A stretch of DNA of 64,000 nucleotides from an uncultured Bacteroidota bacterium (GCA_903882965.1 CAIRZD010000169.1:1-64000), one strand, 5' to 3'; shown: positions 36,559 through 45,763, numbered from the stretch's first letter. The notes: generated from the sequence alone by a model not told the origin. Program-made: numbers and translations.

Positions 36559-37071
36559 TCACTTAAACCAGGAGCTATACATAAGATAATTATTAGCTAT
36601 ACGCTCCACTTCACCCTTTAATAGTTCGGGACTGATGTCTTTCACCTTTTTTGCGGGTACGCCTGCAAAGATGCTGCCTGCAGGTACTTCGGTGCCTTCA
36701 AGCACCACCGCACCTGCGGCTATAATGCTGCCCGTGCCTATGGTTACATTGTCCATTACTATGGCTCCCATGCCTATCAGCACATTATCTGCCACCGTGC
36801 AGCCATGCACCAGTGCATTATGCCCTATAGATACATTATTGCCAATAACTGTTTTTGTCTTTTCGTAGGTACAGTGTATGCAGGCTCCGTCCTGTATGTT
36901 TACCTTATCGCCTATCCGTATACTGTTCACATCACCCCGCACCACTGCGTTGAACCATATGCTGCAGTCATTGCCCATGATCACATCGCCTACTATAGTG
37001 GCATTGGGCGCTATAAAACAATTTTCTGGTATTTGCGGCGAAATTCCTTTTACAGGGAGGATAACTGGCAT
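36559..37071 (-). CDS. Gamma-carbonic anhydrase family protein
   Basis: 170 residues, a left-handed beta-helix of hexapeptide repeats (YrdA/PaaY/CaiE group). The three metal-binding His positions of gamma-carbonic anhydrases are seen in DGACIHCTY and SIGHNALVHGC. Many family members lack proven carbonic anhydrase activity, so the enzymatic role is open. It starts 11 nt after the glycosyltransferase stop. Confidence 0.9.
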   Translation of the reverse strand: MPVILPVKGISPQIPENCFIAPNATIVGDVIMGNDCSIWFNAVVRGDVNSIRIGDKVNIQDGACIHCTYEKTKTVIGNNVSIGHNALVHGCTVADNVLIGMGAIVMDNVTIGTGSIIAAGAVVLEGTEVPAGSIFAGVPAKKVKDISPELLKGEVERIANNYLMYSSWFK

Positions 37072-37082
37072 ATTAACGGGTA

Positions 37083-37799
37083 TTATTTCTTGAACACATT
37101 ATACTTAATGATACAGTACAGTGCCCTGAACGCATCCTTCATACCTATTTTTTTACCTTCTTCATAGGTACGTCCGTAGTACGAGATTCCTACTTCATAT
37201 ATACGTACTTTAGGATAGCGTGATATTTTTGCCGTGACTTCAGGCTCAAAACCAAAACGTTTTTCTTCCAGTTTAATGTTTTGTATTATTTCACGACGAA
37301 AAACCTTGTAACAGGTTTCCATATCAGTCAGGTTCAGGTTGGTAAACATGTTGGATGCCGTAGTCAGCCATCTGTTGCCTATAGAATGCCAGAAAAATAA
37401 AATACGGTGCGGCTCTCCTCCCACAAACCGCGACCCAAACACCACATCGGCAAAATCGTTCAGTATCGGCTTTAAGAGTATATTATATTCCTCGGGGTCA
37501 TATTCCAGGTCGGCATCCTGTATTATTACATAGTCGCCGGTAGCTTTTTTGATACCGGTATGCAACGCGGCACCTTTTCCCTGGTTCACCTCGTGTTTGT
37601 AATACGAGATCGGCAGATCCTGGTTAGCTGCCTGGTAAGCCAGTATGGCTTCTTCGGTATTGTCTTTTGAGCAATCATTAACAATAATGATCTCCTTTTT
37701 CATACCATTGGTCAATACTACTGCCTTTATCTTATTCAGTATCCTATGAATAGTAGGGCCTTCGTTATAAGCAGGTATGACTATTGATAATGTGCTCAT
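37083..37799 (-). CDS. Family 2 glycosyltransferase, dolichol-phosphate-mannose-synthase type
   Basis: 238 residues. GT-A fold with [15 protein letters not shown] at the start, [15 protein letters not shown] and the metal-binding DADLEYDP motif (QDADLEYD near residue 96). It lacks C-terminal membrane helices, so it resembles the soluble DPM1-like transferases that use polyprenyl phosphate. First gene of a run with gamma-CA, gcvH and vanZ. A -7-like TACTTTCG lies about 38 nt upstream. Confidence 0.92.
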   Translation of the reverse strand: MSTLSIVIPAYNEGPTIHRILNKIKAVVLTNGMKKEIIIVNDCSKDNTEEAILAYQAANQDLPISYYKHEVNQGKGAALHTGIKKATGDYVIIQDADLEYDPEEYNILLKPILNDFADVVFGSRFVGGEPHRILFFWHSIGNRWLTTASNMFTNLNLTDMETCYKVFRREIIQNIKLEEKRFGFEPEVTAKISRYPKVRIYEVGISYYGRTYEEGKKIGMKDAFRALYCIIKYNVFKK

Positions 37800-37948
37800 T
37801 TTAATAATAAATGGTAATTGGTATGTTTTAAGTATGCGAAAGTAAAAATTTTTGGCTGATAATAAGAGGTCACCACATAAATAAAGGAACTTATCACATT
37901 TATTTGAAATTGGTAATCAGTTTTATTAATTTCGATAAAAAAAATATC

Positions 37949-38428
37949 ATGGAAACTGTAAGCGCAAATAAGCGCATGCTTTTGCAACAATTTCTTTTGT
38001 GGTGGATGATATACTTCATCTTCATGTGCACGTTGATATTCTTAATGTGGTATGCTGGCAGAGAGAAGGAAATTCTTTTAAGAAATTTATTGGTAGGTGT
38101 AGAATGTACTGCGTTGGGGGCAGTAATGGCTGTCAGCCATTACTATGGGCTTTACACAAGATATTTTACCAGAAAAAAATATTTGATATACCTCATTCTA
38201 TCCGTTGGCTTTATTGCGCTATTTATTTTGCTCGATTTTATATTGTTTTATTTTCAAATAGGCAGAACAAAATTTTATAGTGATACCGTTGGTCACTTGC
38301 TATATATTAATTTACAACGTGTGATGTATGCATATACCCCTGTTGTTATCGTTTATATGTTTGTCCGCAATTATCAGATCAGGAAAAAAGAAAGAAAGAA
38401 TAACGCTAAATTTGTACTAGACTTTTAG
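37949..38428 (+). CDS. Four-helix membrane protein, unrecognised
   Basis: 159 residues from ATG 37949. Four hydrophobic segments (about 12-35, 45-65, 78-102 and 115-140) end in a basic tail, [13 protein letters not shown]. The last helix followed by a charged tail is the usual layout of the membrane part of LytS/YehU-type histidine kinases, but the kinase part is missing. A -7-like TAATTTCG lies 14 nt before the start. The function is unknown. It precedes thyA. Confidence 0.6.
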   Translation: METVSANKRMLLQQFLLWWMIYFIFMCTLIFLMWYAGREKEILLRNLLVGVECTALGAVMAVSHYYGLYTRYFTRKKYLIYLILSVGFIALFILLDFILFYFQIGRTKFYSDTVGHLLYINLQRVMYAYTPVVIVYMFVRNYQIRKKERKNNAKFVLDF

Positions 38429-38452
38429 GTTTTGACTTTTCACTTTTCACTT
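38421..38452 (+). repeat. Heptamer element copy 2 (before thyA)
   Basis: ACTTTTAGGTTTTGACTTTT followed by CACTTTTCACTT, two mismatches from the copy at 39900. It ends 2 nt before the thyA ATG. Confidence 0.8.
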
Positions 38453-38454
38453 CT

Positions 38455-39249
38455 ATGCAGGCTTATTTAGATCTCGTTCAGCATATAATAGATACAGGCG
38501 TTCAAAAAAGCGACCGTACCGGCACGGGCACCACAAGTTGCTTTGGTTACCAGATGCGGTTCGATCTCCAGAAAGGCTTCCCGATGGTCACCACCAAGAA
38601 GCTGCACCTGAAATCAATTATTTATGAGTTGCTGTGGTTCCTCAGAGGCGATACCAATACCGCCTACCTGCATGAGCATAACGTGAGCATATGGGATGAA
38701 TGGGCAGATAAAAACGGCGACCTTGGCCCTATATATGGCCACCAATGGCGCAGCTGGACAGGCGCCGACGGCAAAACTTACGACCAGATAAAAGATGTAC
38801 TTAATCAAATAAAGACAAATCCCGACAGCCGCCGGATGATCGTTAACGCTTGGAATGTTGCTGACCTGCCTAAAATGGGCCTCAACCCCTGCCATGCATT
38901 ATTCCAGTTTTATGTGGCTGATGGTAAGCTTAGCTGCCAGCTATACCAGCGTAGCGCTGATGTATTTCTTGGCGTACCGTTCAATATTGCTTCCTATGCT
39001 TTGCTCACCATGATGATGGCGCAGGTATGCGGTTTGCAGCCGGGAGAATTCGTGCATACCTTCGGTGATGTGCATCTTTACAGCAATCATATGGAGCAGG
39101 CCAAACTACAGCTCAGCCGCACGCCATATCCATTACCCACCATGAAATTAAACCCCGAAGTAAAAGACCTCTTCGATTTCAAATACGAAGATTTCACACT
39201 CGAAAATTATCAATGCCACCCTGCTATAAAAGCACCGGTAGCAGTTTAA
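38455..39249 (+). CDS. thyA: Thymidylate synthase
   Basis: 264 residues, exactly the E. coli ThyA length. Methylates dUMP to dTMP using methylene-tetrahydrofolate. The catalytic Cys is in [10 protein letters not shown] near residue 146, with [15 protein letters not shown] and the C-terminal IKAPVAV. Folded together with the DHFR gene 118 nt downstream, which regenerates tetrahydrofolate. Preceded by a heptamer element. Confidence 0.98.
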   Translation: MQAYLDLVQHIIDTGVQKSDRTGTGTTSCFGYQMRFDLQKGFPMVTTKKLHLKSIIYELLWFLRGDTNTAYLHEHNVSIWDEWADKNGDLGPIYGHQWRSWTGADGKTYDQIKDVLNQIKTNPDSRRMIVNAWNVADLPKMGLNPCHALFQFYVADGKLSCQLYQRSADVFLGVPFNIASYALLTMMMAQVCGLQPGEFVHTFGDVHLYSNHMEQAKLQLSRTPYPLPTMKLNPEVKDLFDFKYEDFTLENYQCHPAIKAPVAV

Positions 39250-39332
39250 TGCAAAAATTAAAAGTGAGCAGCTAAAAGTTGTACTTTGTGTATGAATTAA
39301 GTACGCTTTAAATTTTTAAACTCCGCCCACCC

Positions 39333-39364
39333 ATTTTTTGGTTTTAACTTTTAACCTTTGAATT
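39333..39364 (+). repeat. Heptamer element copy 3 (before folA)
   Basis: ATTTTTTGGTTTTAACTTTT followed by AACCTTTGAATT, about 26 of 32 matches to the copy at 39900. It ends 3 nt before the folA ATG. Confidence 0.7.
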
Positions 39365-39367
39365 AAA

Positions 39368-39871
39368 ATGATTCTTTCCTTTATTGTCGCTGTCTCTGAA
39401 AACAATGCCATTGGCAGGCATAATACATTACCATGGCATTTACCCGAAGACCTCAAATTTTTTAAACGTACCACCATGGGTAAGCCCGTTGTCATGGGCC
39501 GTAAAACTTTTGAATCGCTTGGAAGGCAGTTACCCGGCCGGCTAAATATCATACTCTCTCACAACAAGGATACAAAAGTGCCTGAAGGCGTAGTGCTCTG
39601 TGATGATATCAATGCAGCAATAGAACGCCTGCAACAAGAAAATACCGAAGAAGGATTTATAATTGGTGGCGGGAAAGTTTTTGAAACCACCATGTCCCTG
39701 GTCGACCGTATGTATATCACCCGTGTGCATACTACTATCAATGATGCCGATGCTTTTTTCCCGAATATTGACCACACCCATTGGAAACTGGTATGGGAAG
39801 AAAAACACCATGTAGACGATTTCCATCAATTCCCTTTTACTTTCCAGAAGTATGAGCGAATAGAACTATAA
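39368..39871 (+). CDS. folA: Dihydrofolate reductase
   Basis: 167 residues, a standard bacterial DHFR. The catalytic Asp is in PWHLPEDLKFF (Asp27 of E. coli), the NADPH-binding GRKTFESLG follows, and IIGGGKVFE is the second nucleotide-binding block. Makes tetrahydrofolate; pairs with thyA just upstream. A heptamer element lies before each of the two genes. Confidence 0.97.
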   Translation: MILSFIVAVSENNAIGRHNTLPWHLPEDLKFFKRTTMGKPVVMGRKTFESLGRQLPGRLNIILSHNKDTKVPEGVVLCDDINAAIERLQQENTEEGFIIGGGKVFETTMSLVDRMYITRVHTTINDADAFFPNIDHTHWKLVWEEKHHVDDFHQFPFTFQKYERIEL

Positions 39872-39899
39872 GCTGATTTTATTTTTTATTAAGTCGCTC

Positions 39900-39931
39900 A
39901 CTTTTAGGTTTTGACTTTTAACTTTTGACTT
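39900..39931 (+). repeat. Heptamer element copy 4 (reference copy)
   Basis: ACTTTTAGGTTTTGACTTTT followed by AACTTTTGACTT. It reads as TTTTAGG, TTTTGAC, TTTTAAC and TTTTGAC in tandem. It ends 5 nt before the GTG start of the next gene. Confidence 0.85.
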
Positions 39932-39936
39932 AATCA

Positions 39937-40434
39937 GTGGCCTTACACTCCTTTATAGAATATCTCAAATATCAATGGAAAGCCAAAGGCCGCCATGGCA
40001 CACACTCTCCGTTTGTATACGATCTCATTGACAATGTATTGCTCGATAAAGATTATATCAGAAAAGAAGACGTTATAAAATGTCCGGCGGTAGCACTGAA
40101 GTACGAAAATCTTATCTGTCGTATAGCAGTCTATTATAACTATAAGGATATTGTACAATTGCCCGGAGCAATTCAAAGCAAAGCAACAGACCTGCTAATA
40201 ATAAATGCGCAGCCTAAAGAATGGGCTGCACTATTCAATGAACATTTACATTGTCTGAAAAATGAAAGCGCTGTAATAATAACAGGTATTCACAAAACAC
40301 CGGCATATAGTACTGCCTGGAAAAAGATCGCTACTCATGATAAAGTGCGCATGAGCATTGATCTGTATGGGATCGGGTTGTTATTTTTTAAAAAAGAATT
40401 TAAAGAAAAGCAACACTTCATCCTGAAGTATTAA
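39937..40434 (+). CDS. Short methyltransferase-like protein, probably degenerate
   Basis: 165 residues from a GTG start. The start, YLKYQWKAKGRHGTHSPFVYDLI, matches the opening of a Bacteroidota class I SAM-dependent methyltransferase family, and the end, IDLYGIGLLFF then KQHFILKY, matches its closing block. The middle is shortened, and I see no SAM-binding glycine motif (family members are about 230 residues as I recall). It could be a non-catalytic relative. Its stop codon overlaps that of the next gene. Confidence 0.6.
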   Translation: MALHSFIEYLKYQWKAKGRHGTHSPFVYDLIDNVLLDKDYIRKEDVIKCPAVALKYENLICRIAVYYNYKDIVQLPGAIQSKATDLLIINAQPKEWAALFNEHLHCLKNESAVIITGIHKTPAYSTAWKKIATHDKVRMSIDLYGIGLLFFKKEFKEKQHFILKY

Positions 40435-40613
40435 CCCAGCGGATCTTCCTCCTCAGAAGCCTTACTTGCCTTTGCAAAAAAATTCTCTACAAAGCCGCTG
40501 AACATAGGAGGCACTTTACCCATCAGGTAATCCTTCATAGTTGCTATCACCTTTACAGCTTGCTCGTCTGTAAGGCCTGCATTATCTTTTAGTTGCTGAA
40601 CGAGATCCTCCAT
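40431..40613 (-). CDS. Small helical protein, unrecognised
   Basis: 60 residues: MEDLVQQLKDNAGLTDEQ then AVKVIATMKDYLMGKVPP and an acidic tail, EEEDPLG. Looks like three short amphipathic helices; no cysteines, signal or membrane segment. Small proteins of this shape occur in Bacteroidota without known function. Convergent with the methyltransferase-like gene, overlapping by 4 bases. A heptamer element lies 2 nt before its ATG. Confidence 0.65.
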   Translation of the reverse strand: MEDLVQQLKDNAGLTDEQAVKVIATMKDYLMGKVPPMFSGFVENFFAKASKASEEEDPLG

Positions 40614-40615
40614 TT

Positions 40616-40647
40616 AAGTCAAAAGTTTAAAGTCAAAACCTAAAAGT
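40616..40647 (-). repeat. Heptamer element copy 5
   Basis: On the minus strand ACTTTTAGGTTTTGACTTTA followed by AACTTTTGACTT, one mismatch from the copy at 39900. It ends 2 nt before the ATG of the 60-residue protein, in the same orientation relative to its gene as the other copies. Confidence 0.8.
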
Positions 40648-40692
40648 GTTTTTGTGTATTCGGTTTTACATAACCCTCATTATTTAACAATG

Positions 40693-40723
40693 TGGGGGAA
40701 GCCCCTTGAGGGGTTTGGGGTTT
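40693..40723. repeat. C-rich intergenic hairpin repeat (after clpX)
   Basis: Contains CCCCTTGAGGGG next to TTTGGGGTTT. On the minus strand it reads AAACCCCAAACCCCTCAAGG then GGC, the same plan as the element after mqnC. It touches the clpX stop codon and may help end the clpX transcript. Confidence 0.5.
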
Positions 40724-41968
40724 CTATGCTGCTTTCATATGTTCCAGCTTGGCATGCTCTACCATTTGCTGCGCATATTCAAGCGTAAGATGAAAAGTAC
40801 CATCATGCTTTTCAGATGGCATATCAAACATAGCATCCGTAAGGATCATTTCACAAATTGCCCGCAAACCACGTCCGCCAAGTTTGTATTGCAACGCTTT
40901 TCCTACCATATAGTCAAGCGCAGCATCTTCTACAGTCAGTTTTATATTTTCAAACTCAAATAATCTTGTGTACTGCTTTACCAATGCATTCTTAGGCTGT
41001 GTAAGTATCAGTTTCAGCGATGCGGCATCAAGCGGATTAAGATAAGTAACCACCGGCAACCTTCCCAAAAGTTCGGGTATCAACCCAAAGGTGCGCAGGT
41101 CCTGTGCGTTCACATATTGCAGCAGGTTTGCCCTGTCCAGGTCTTTAGTAGCTTTTATTGCATTATAACCTATGGCAGAGGTCTGTATCCTGCGGGCTAT
41201 CATTTTATCAATACCTTCAAAAGCACCTCCGCAAATGAACAGTATGTTTTGGGTATTTACTTTTATCATCTTCTGCTCCGGGTGTTTTCTGCCGCCTTGC
41301 GGTGGTACAAGCACTTCCGATCCTTCAAGCAGTTTCAGCATTGCCTGCTGCACACCTTCGCCACTCACATCCCTTGTTATAGACGGGTTATCGCCCTTGC
41401 GGCCTATTTTATCCAGCTCATCTATATATACAATACCACGCTCGGCTGCAGCAACATCATAATTACTTGCCTGTAGTAGTCTTGATAATATGCTTTCCAC
41501 ATCTTCGCCCACATAACCTGCTTCTGTAAATACCGTAGCATCAACTATAGCAAAAGGTACCTGTAAAAGTCGGGCAATCGTTTTTGCCAGCAACGTCTTG
41601 CCTGTTCCTGTTTCCCCTACCATCATGATGTTCGATTTTTCGATCTCCACATCATCCTGCATCGGCATAGTAAGCCGCTTATAATGGTTATATATAGCTA
41701 CAGACAGCACCTTTTTAGCATCATCCTGTCCTATTACATATTGGTCAAGGAATGCCTTTATTTCGCGTGGCTTGTAATTCGTATGTTTTCTGATATCTGC
41801 CTTCGGCTCTTCTTTCTTTACTTTCTCCCCGGTAGCCTCTGCAAGCAATGAATGGGCGTTCTCTATACATTGGTCACATATATTGCCTTTTATGCCTGTA
41901 AAAAGAATATTCACATCACTTTCTGTACGATCACAAAAAGAACACTTTTTTTCCGGTTGTTTTGCCAT
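40724..41968 (-). CDS. clpX: ATP-dependent Clp protease ATP-binding subunit ClpX
   Basis: 414 residues, full length. N-terminal four-Cys zinc-binding domain (CSFCDR ... GNICDQC), Walker [14 protein letters not shown] near residue 116, pore loop GYVGED, Walker [11 protein letters not shown], and the RKHPEQ and LGRLPVV segments typical of ClpX. Unfolds substrates and feeds ClpP. clpP is not in the neighbourhood. A -7 motif lies 27 nt upstream. Confidence 0.98.
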   Translation of the reverse strand: MAKQPEKKCSFCDRTESDVNILFTGIKGNICDQCIENAHSLLAEATGEKVKKEEPKADIRKHTNYKPREIKAFLDQYVIGQDDAKKVLSVAIYNHYKRLTMPMQDDVEIEKSNIMMVGETGTGKTLLAKTIARLLQVPFAIVDATVFTEAGYVGEDVESILSRLLQASNYDVAAAERGIVYIDELDKIGRKGDNPSITRDVSGEGVQQAMLKLLEGSEVLVPPQGGRKHPEQKMIKVNTQNILFICGGAFEGIDKMIARRIQTSAIGYNAIKATKDLDRANLLQYVNAQDLRTFGLIPELLGRLPVVTYLNPLDAASLKLILTQPKNALVKQYTRLFEFENIKLTVEDAALDYMVGKALQYKLGGRGLRAICEMILTDAMFDMPSEKHDGTFHLTLEYAQQMVEHAKLEHMKAA

Positions 41969-41995
41969 TATGGATTACCTCTGATTATTGAGGCG

Positions 41996-42003
41996 CAAAG
42001 GTA
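41996..42003 (-). promoter_or_regulatory. clpX: -7 promoter motif of clpX (TACCTTTG)
   Basis: Exact TAnnTTTG on the minus strand, 27 nt before the clpX ATG. Confidence 0.5.
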
Positions 42004-42112
42004 CGGCTTTCCAGCATGCAGCGAACAATTTGCTGATAACGGTACAGCTACAATATCAATAAAAATTTTTTATAATGCGTTCTCCGCATTCATCTTATGG
42101 AGTGATAGATAG

Positions 42113-42724
42113 TTATACAGCTACCTGCTGCATTACAGCTACCACATACTCGGACAGCACCTTTACATTATGATGCTCATACATGGGTATTTCAATAAAT
42201 CCTCCGGGGCCAAGCCGGTATACATTATCACCAATATGGCATTCACATTCTCCTTCCAGCACTAAAAAGCTTTCCCGTTCATTTTCATGAGTTTCATCCG
42301 GCACACCTGTTCTGCCTATCATTAATAGCTGCATTACCCCTCCCGAATTCCTTATTGGTGTTATAACAGGTTCATCAGGTATTTCTTTAGGCATAAGCGG
42401 CATTACAATTTTTTTCCACCTATTGTAGTCCGAATATTTATTGATAAGAGGCAAGTCGTTGAGATCACCTGCTTTTTCTTTATTCAGATTCTCTAATGTA
42501 CCCCAGATTTCTTCTTTTATCTGCGCTCCCGGCCATTTTGCGGCACCTTCAGCAAACTTTTCCAGCGCCTGCTGCATTTGCAATAACTCACTTTTTACCT
42601 CAGGGTATTCCGCACATACCTGCTCCACCTCAAGCCTTTTGGCTGCAGATAGGGTATTAATGCAATAATCGTGTAAAACACCACTATTTATATATTCCTC
42701 TATATCCAAGTTCCTCAATGACAT
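42113..42724 (-). CDS. Cupin-domain protein with anti-sigma-like N-terminus
   Basis: 203 residues. Residues ~1-70 (MSLRNLDIEEYINSGVLHDY then CAEYPEVKSELLQMQQALE) match the N-terminal helical part of anti-sigma factors of the ChrR/RskA type, without the zinc Cys/His set. Residues ~125-195 form a cupin barrel with metal-type residues in THENERESFLVLEGE and the late His in YEHHNVKV. No ECF sigma gene is adjacent. It lies 13 nt after gltX, so it is probably co-transcribed. Confidence 0.75.
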   Translation of the reverse strand: MSLRNLDIEEYINSGVLHDYCINTLSAAKRLEVEQVCAEYPEVKSELLQMQQALEKFAEGAAKWPGAQIKEEIWGTLENLNKEKAGDLNDLPLINKYSDYNRWKKIVMPLMPKEIPDEPVITPIRNSGGVMQLLMIGRTGVPDETHENERESFLVLEGECECHIGDNVYRLGPGGFIEIPMYEHHNVKVLSEYVVAVMQQVAV

Positions 42725-42737
42725 TTGGTGTTCTTAT

Positions 42738-44273
42738 TTATAAATTTACCGCTTTTATTCTTTTTATCGTTTCTTTCTTTCCTATCATTTCTGCAATAAT
42801 AAATACCCCCGGGCCGTATTTACCACCTACCAGCATTATCCGCAAAGGGAGCATCACATCTCCTTTTTTTAATCCGTTAAGTTGTGCAAGTTCATTAAAA
42901 CTGGTTTCAATGGCCTGCTCATTCCATTCAGTCTGTTGTTCAAGGGCTGTTGTCCATGCGCCAAAAAACTGCTTTTTCTGCTCATTCCATTTTTCCTTTA
43001 TCGTGGCCTCATCGATCGTAGCCGGTGTCAAAAAGAAAAAATGCCCCTGTGCCCAAAAGTCGGGCAGCAGTGTACACCTGTCTTTTACCAAACCCACCAC
43101 TTTTTCTAATAATGCCATTTCCAAAACCCCGTTTGCACGTGCCTTTTTCAATCCTTCTTCCATATAAGGCAGGGCAAGCTGAGCCAGCGTTTCATTATTC
43201 GTCTTATGTATATACTGATTATTGAACCATTTGGCTTTCTCAAAGTCAAATTTAGCTCCTCCTTTATGTACTCTTTCTATTGAAAATTTCGAAACAAGCT
43301 CCTCCAGTGAAAATATTTCCTGCTCCGTACCGCTATTCCAGCCCAGCATAGCCAGCATATTTACAAACGCTTGCGGCAAAAAACCCATTTCCCGGAAGCC
43401 GGTTGTGACATCACCTGTTTTAGGATCGGTCCAGTTCATCGCAAATACCGGGAAACCCAGCCTGTCCCCATCCCGCTTACTCAGTTTGCCATTACCATCC
43501 GGCTTTAGTATCAGTGGCAGGTGCGCCCATTGCGGCATATCTGCCTTCCAGCCCAGGTATTCCCAAAGCAATACATGTACCGGTGCGCTCGGCAACCACT
43601 CCTCACCTCTGAAAGCGTGCGTTATTTTCATAAGGTAATCGTCCACTACTACTGCAAGATGGTAAGTAGGCATACCATCTGCTTTCAATAGCACTTTATC
43701 GTCAACAAGAGAACTGTCAAACGATATTTCACCACGTATCATATCTGTGAGTGTTATCGTTTCATGTTCCGGCATTTTTATTCTTACTACATGAGGGGTG
43801 CCGTTAGCTACAAGTTCCGCAACCCTTTCCGGTGCCAGTGTCAGCGAATTGAGCATAAGGCCACGTGTGCGGTGGTCATATTGAGGGTTTGTATTGTGCT
43901 CGGTTTTATGTTCACTGCGCATTTTTTCAAGGTCTTCGGCAGTGTCAAAAGCTATATAGGCATGCCCTGAGTCTATCAGTTGTTCGGCATAATCTGCATA
44001 TAAATGTTTACGCTCGCTTTGGCGGTATGGGGCAAACGGCCCTCCCTTTTCAGGGCTCTCATCGGGTTCCAGTCCACACCATTTCAGGCAGTCCATGATA
44101 TACTGCTCTGCTCCTGCCACAAAGCGGCTTTGGTCAGTATCTTCTATGCGCAATACAAAATCGCCACCTTGTGAGCGGGCAAACAGGTAATTGTATAGCA
44201 CCGTACGTACACCACCCAGGTGCAATCCGCCGGTTGGGCTTGGTGCAAATCTTACACGTACTTTTTTACTCAT
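42738..44273 (-). CDS. gltX: Glutamyl-tRNA synthetase
   Basis: 511 residues, class I synthetase. The HIGH-type motif is PSPTGGLHLGG near residue 10 and the KMSKS-type motif is KLSKRDGD near 256. Standard length and domain order. Whether it is discriminating or also charges tRNA-Gln cannot be told here; gatCAB was not seen. A -7 motif ends 8 nt before the ATG. Confidence 0.97.
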   Translation of the reverse strand: MSKKVRVRFAPSPTGGLHLGGVRTVLYNYLFARSQGGDFVLRIEDTDQSRFVAGAEQYIMDCLKWCGLEPDESPEKGGPFAPYRQSERKHLYADYAEQLIDSGHAYIAFDTAEDLEKMRSEHKTEHNTNPQYDHRTRGLMLNSLTLAPERVAELVANGTPHVVRIKMPEHETITLTDMIRGEISFDSSLVDDKVLLKADGMPTYHLAVVVDDYLMKITHAFRGEEWLPSAPVHVLLWEYLGWKADMPQWAHLPLILKPDGNGKLSKRDGDRLGFPVFAMNWTDPKTGDVTTGFREMGFLPQAFVNMLAMLGWNSGTEQEIFSLEELVSKFSIERVHKGGAKFDFEKAKWFNNQYIHKTNNETLAQLALPYMEEGLKKARANGVLEMALLEKVVGLVKDRCTLLPDFWAQGHFFFLTPATIDEATIKEKWNEQKKQFFGAWTTALEQQTEWNEQAIETSFNELAQLNGLKKGDVMLPLRIMLVGGKYGPGVFIIAEMIGKKETIKRIKAVNL

Positions 44274-44281
44274 AATAGCCG

Positions 44282-44289
44282 CAAAGGTA
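44282..44289 (-). promoter_or_regulatory. -7 motif of gltX (TACCTTTG)
   Basis: Exact TAnnTTTG on the minus strand, ending 8 nt before the gltX ATG; it suggests a leader of only a few bases. Confidence 0.5.
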
Positions 44290-44541
44290 CAACATGCCGG
44301 TAGGAGTATGAAAAATACCCAGTTTGACGCATGAACGCATTAAAAACGTGATGCGCTTTATAACTAAGTGTATTTTATGTTTATTATCGCTTTTTTAGAA
44401 ATGGCGTAACATTTTTACTATTGAGTATTTCATAGAATGATTAATTAAGTCTTGATTTTGATTCATGTTTGGCTTGCTTTGGTATTAACAACGGACCGTC
44501 AATTTGTTTAAACCAGTGCTATCCCCCTGCCTAATACATTA

Positions 44542-45480
44542 CTATTTTATAAAACGGTGAATTGCTTTATCTGCGTTATCTTGAAATGTAGTATTTTTCA
44601 AATCAGTATAAAAAGTGCTCTGGTCAACCACGTCCCCTGATAACTTACCCTCTTTACTTGCATAAAAAACGCCACTTTTATATCGATCTTCCGAAATGCC
44701 ATCTACAAAGCGTTTTACACCTACTTCCAATTTATGCACCATTCCTCCCATTAACGGAAATACAATAGGCATCATAAAATATTTCAACATAAAGCGCATT
44801 GGCGGGGGCAAATTATCCGGTGCCGCAGTCCCCGTTGTATTCCCGGGACTCATAACAACAAATTTGAGGTCAGGATATTTTCTTGCCATCGATAACGTCC
44901 ACATCGTCCCTACATATTTAACGTATCCGTATGCTTGCGTTACATCGAACTTATTACCAAAATATGAACCATCAAGAACACCAGCAAACTCATCTACAGA
45001 AGAAGTTCTCATTGCAACCGGCTTCATTCCGAGACTCTTTACTCCCGGTACAGCTTCTGCACTTACAAATAGCACTGCTTTTTTTAACTTATCATGTTTT
45101 ATTAATTCTTCTACTAAAATTACATGGCCTAAAATATTAGTTGCGGCTAATAGATTCATACCGGAAGACGTAATTTGAGCAGCAGTTTTCCCAACCATTC
45201 CACCGGCATTTAAAATTATTGCATCGATAGGTTCCTTTATTTTTTCTACTGCTTTTCTTACAGAATTTGCATCTGAAACATCCCCAATAACTATTTCAAA
45301 AATCCTTTTTCCCGTTTGTTGCTCAAGGTCTTTTTTTGCTGCCTCGGCTCTCGCTTGATTTCTACAGAAAAGGATTATCTTTTTTGTTTCTTTTTTCAAT
45401 GCTAACTGTCGGGCCGCCTCTTTCCCAAGCCCGTTATTTGCTCCGGTTATTAATATGCTTTCGTTCATTTTGTTTTCCAT
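44542..45480 (-). CDS. Short-chain dehydrogenase/reductase
   Basis: 312 residues. NAD(P)-binding TGANNGLGKEAARQLA near residue 13, NAG motif in IDAIILNAGG, and YGYVKYV as the YxxxK site near residue 186. The C-terminal region is longer than in classic SDRs, with KYFMMPIVFPLMGG, more like the retinol-dehydrogenase-type subgroup. The start may be the second ATG at 45468. It lies downstream of a TetR gene on the same strand with a 283-nt gap that holds an operator-like site, so it is a likely regulatory target. Confidence 0.88.
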   Translation of the reverse strand: MENKMNESILITGANNGLGKEAARQLALKKETKKIILFCRNQARAEAAKKDLEQQTGKRIFEIVIGDVSDANSVRKAVEKIKEPIDAIILNAGGMVGKTAAQITSSGMNLLAATNILGHVILVEELIKHDKLKKAVLFVSAEAVPGVKSLGMKPVAMRTSSVDEFAGVLDGSYFGNKFDVTQAYGYVKYVGTMWTLSMARKYPDLKFVVMSPGNTTGTAAPDNLPPPMRFMLKYFMMPIVFPLMGGMVHKLEVGVKRFVDGISEDRYKSGVFYASKEGKLSGDVVDQSTFYTDLKNTTFQDNADKAIHRFIK

Positions 45481-45728
45481 TTTATGTTTATGAATATTTT
45501 TTGAAGCTTGTGCTTGCGCATTTTGATAGCCGACCGTTAAGAGTAGTAATGCACCGATGTAATTATTGTTTTCATAATATGTTTAAGATGTTTTGCCATG
45601 AAAATTTAGGATGAATTGCAACGATTAGCTTATAAGATATATTAAGAAATACCCTTAATGTATATTAGGGAGGTAAAGCGGTTTTGTAACGATGCGTCTT
45701 CATAAAGTGTAGAATCAGGTATTAAAAA

Positions 45729-45742
45729 ACAGGTCGGTCTGT
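45729..45742. promoter_or_regulatory. TetR-type operator-like site 1
   Basis: ACAGGTCGGTCTGT; on the minus strand ACAGACCGACCTGT. It shares CAGACCGnnCTGT with the site before tetR at 46359. It lies between tetR and the SDR gene, about 250 nt before the SDR start. Confidence 0.45.
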
Positions 45743-45763
45743 TTTTTTTAATCGCAAAAAAAT

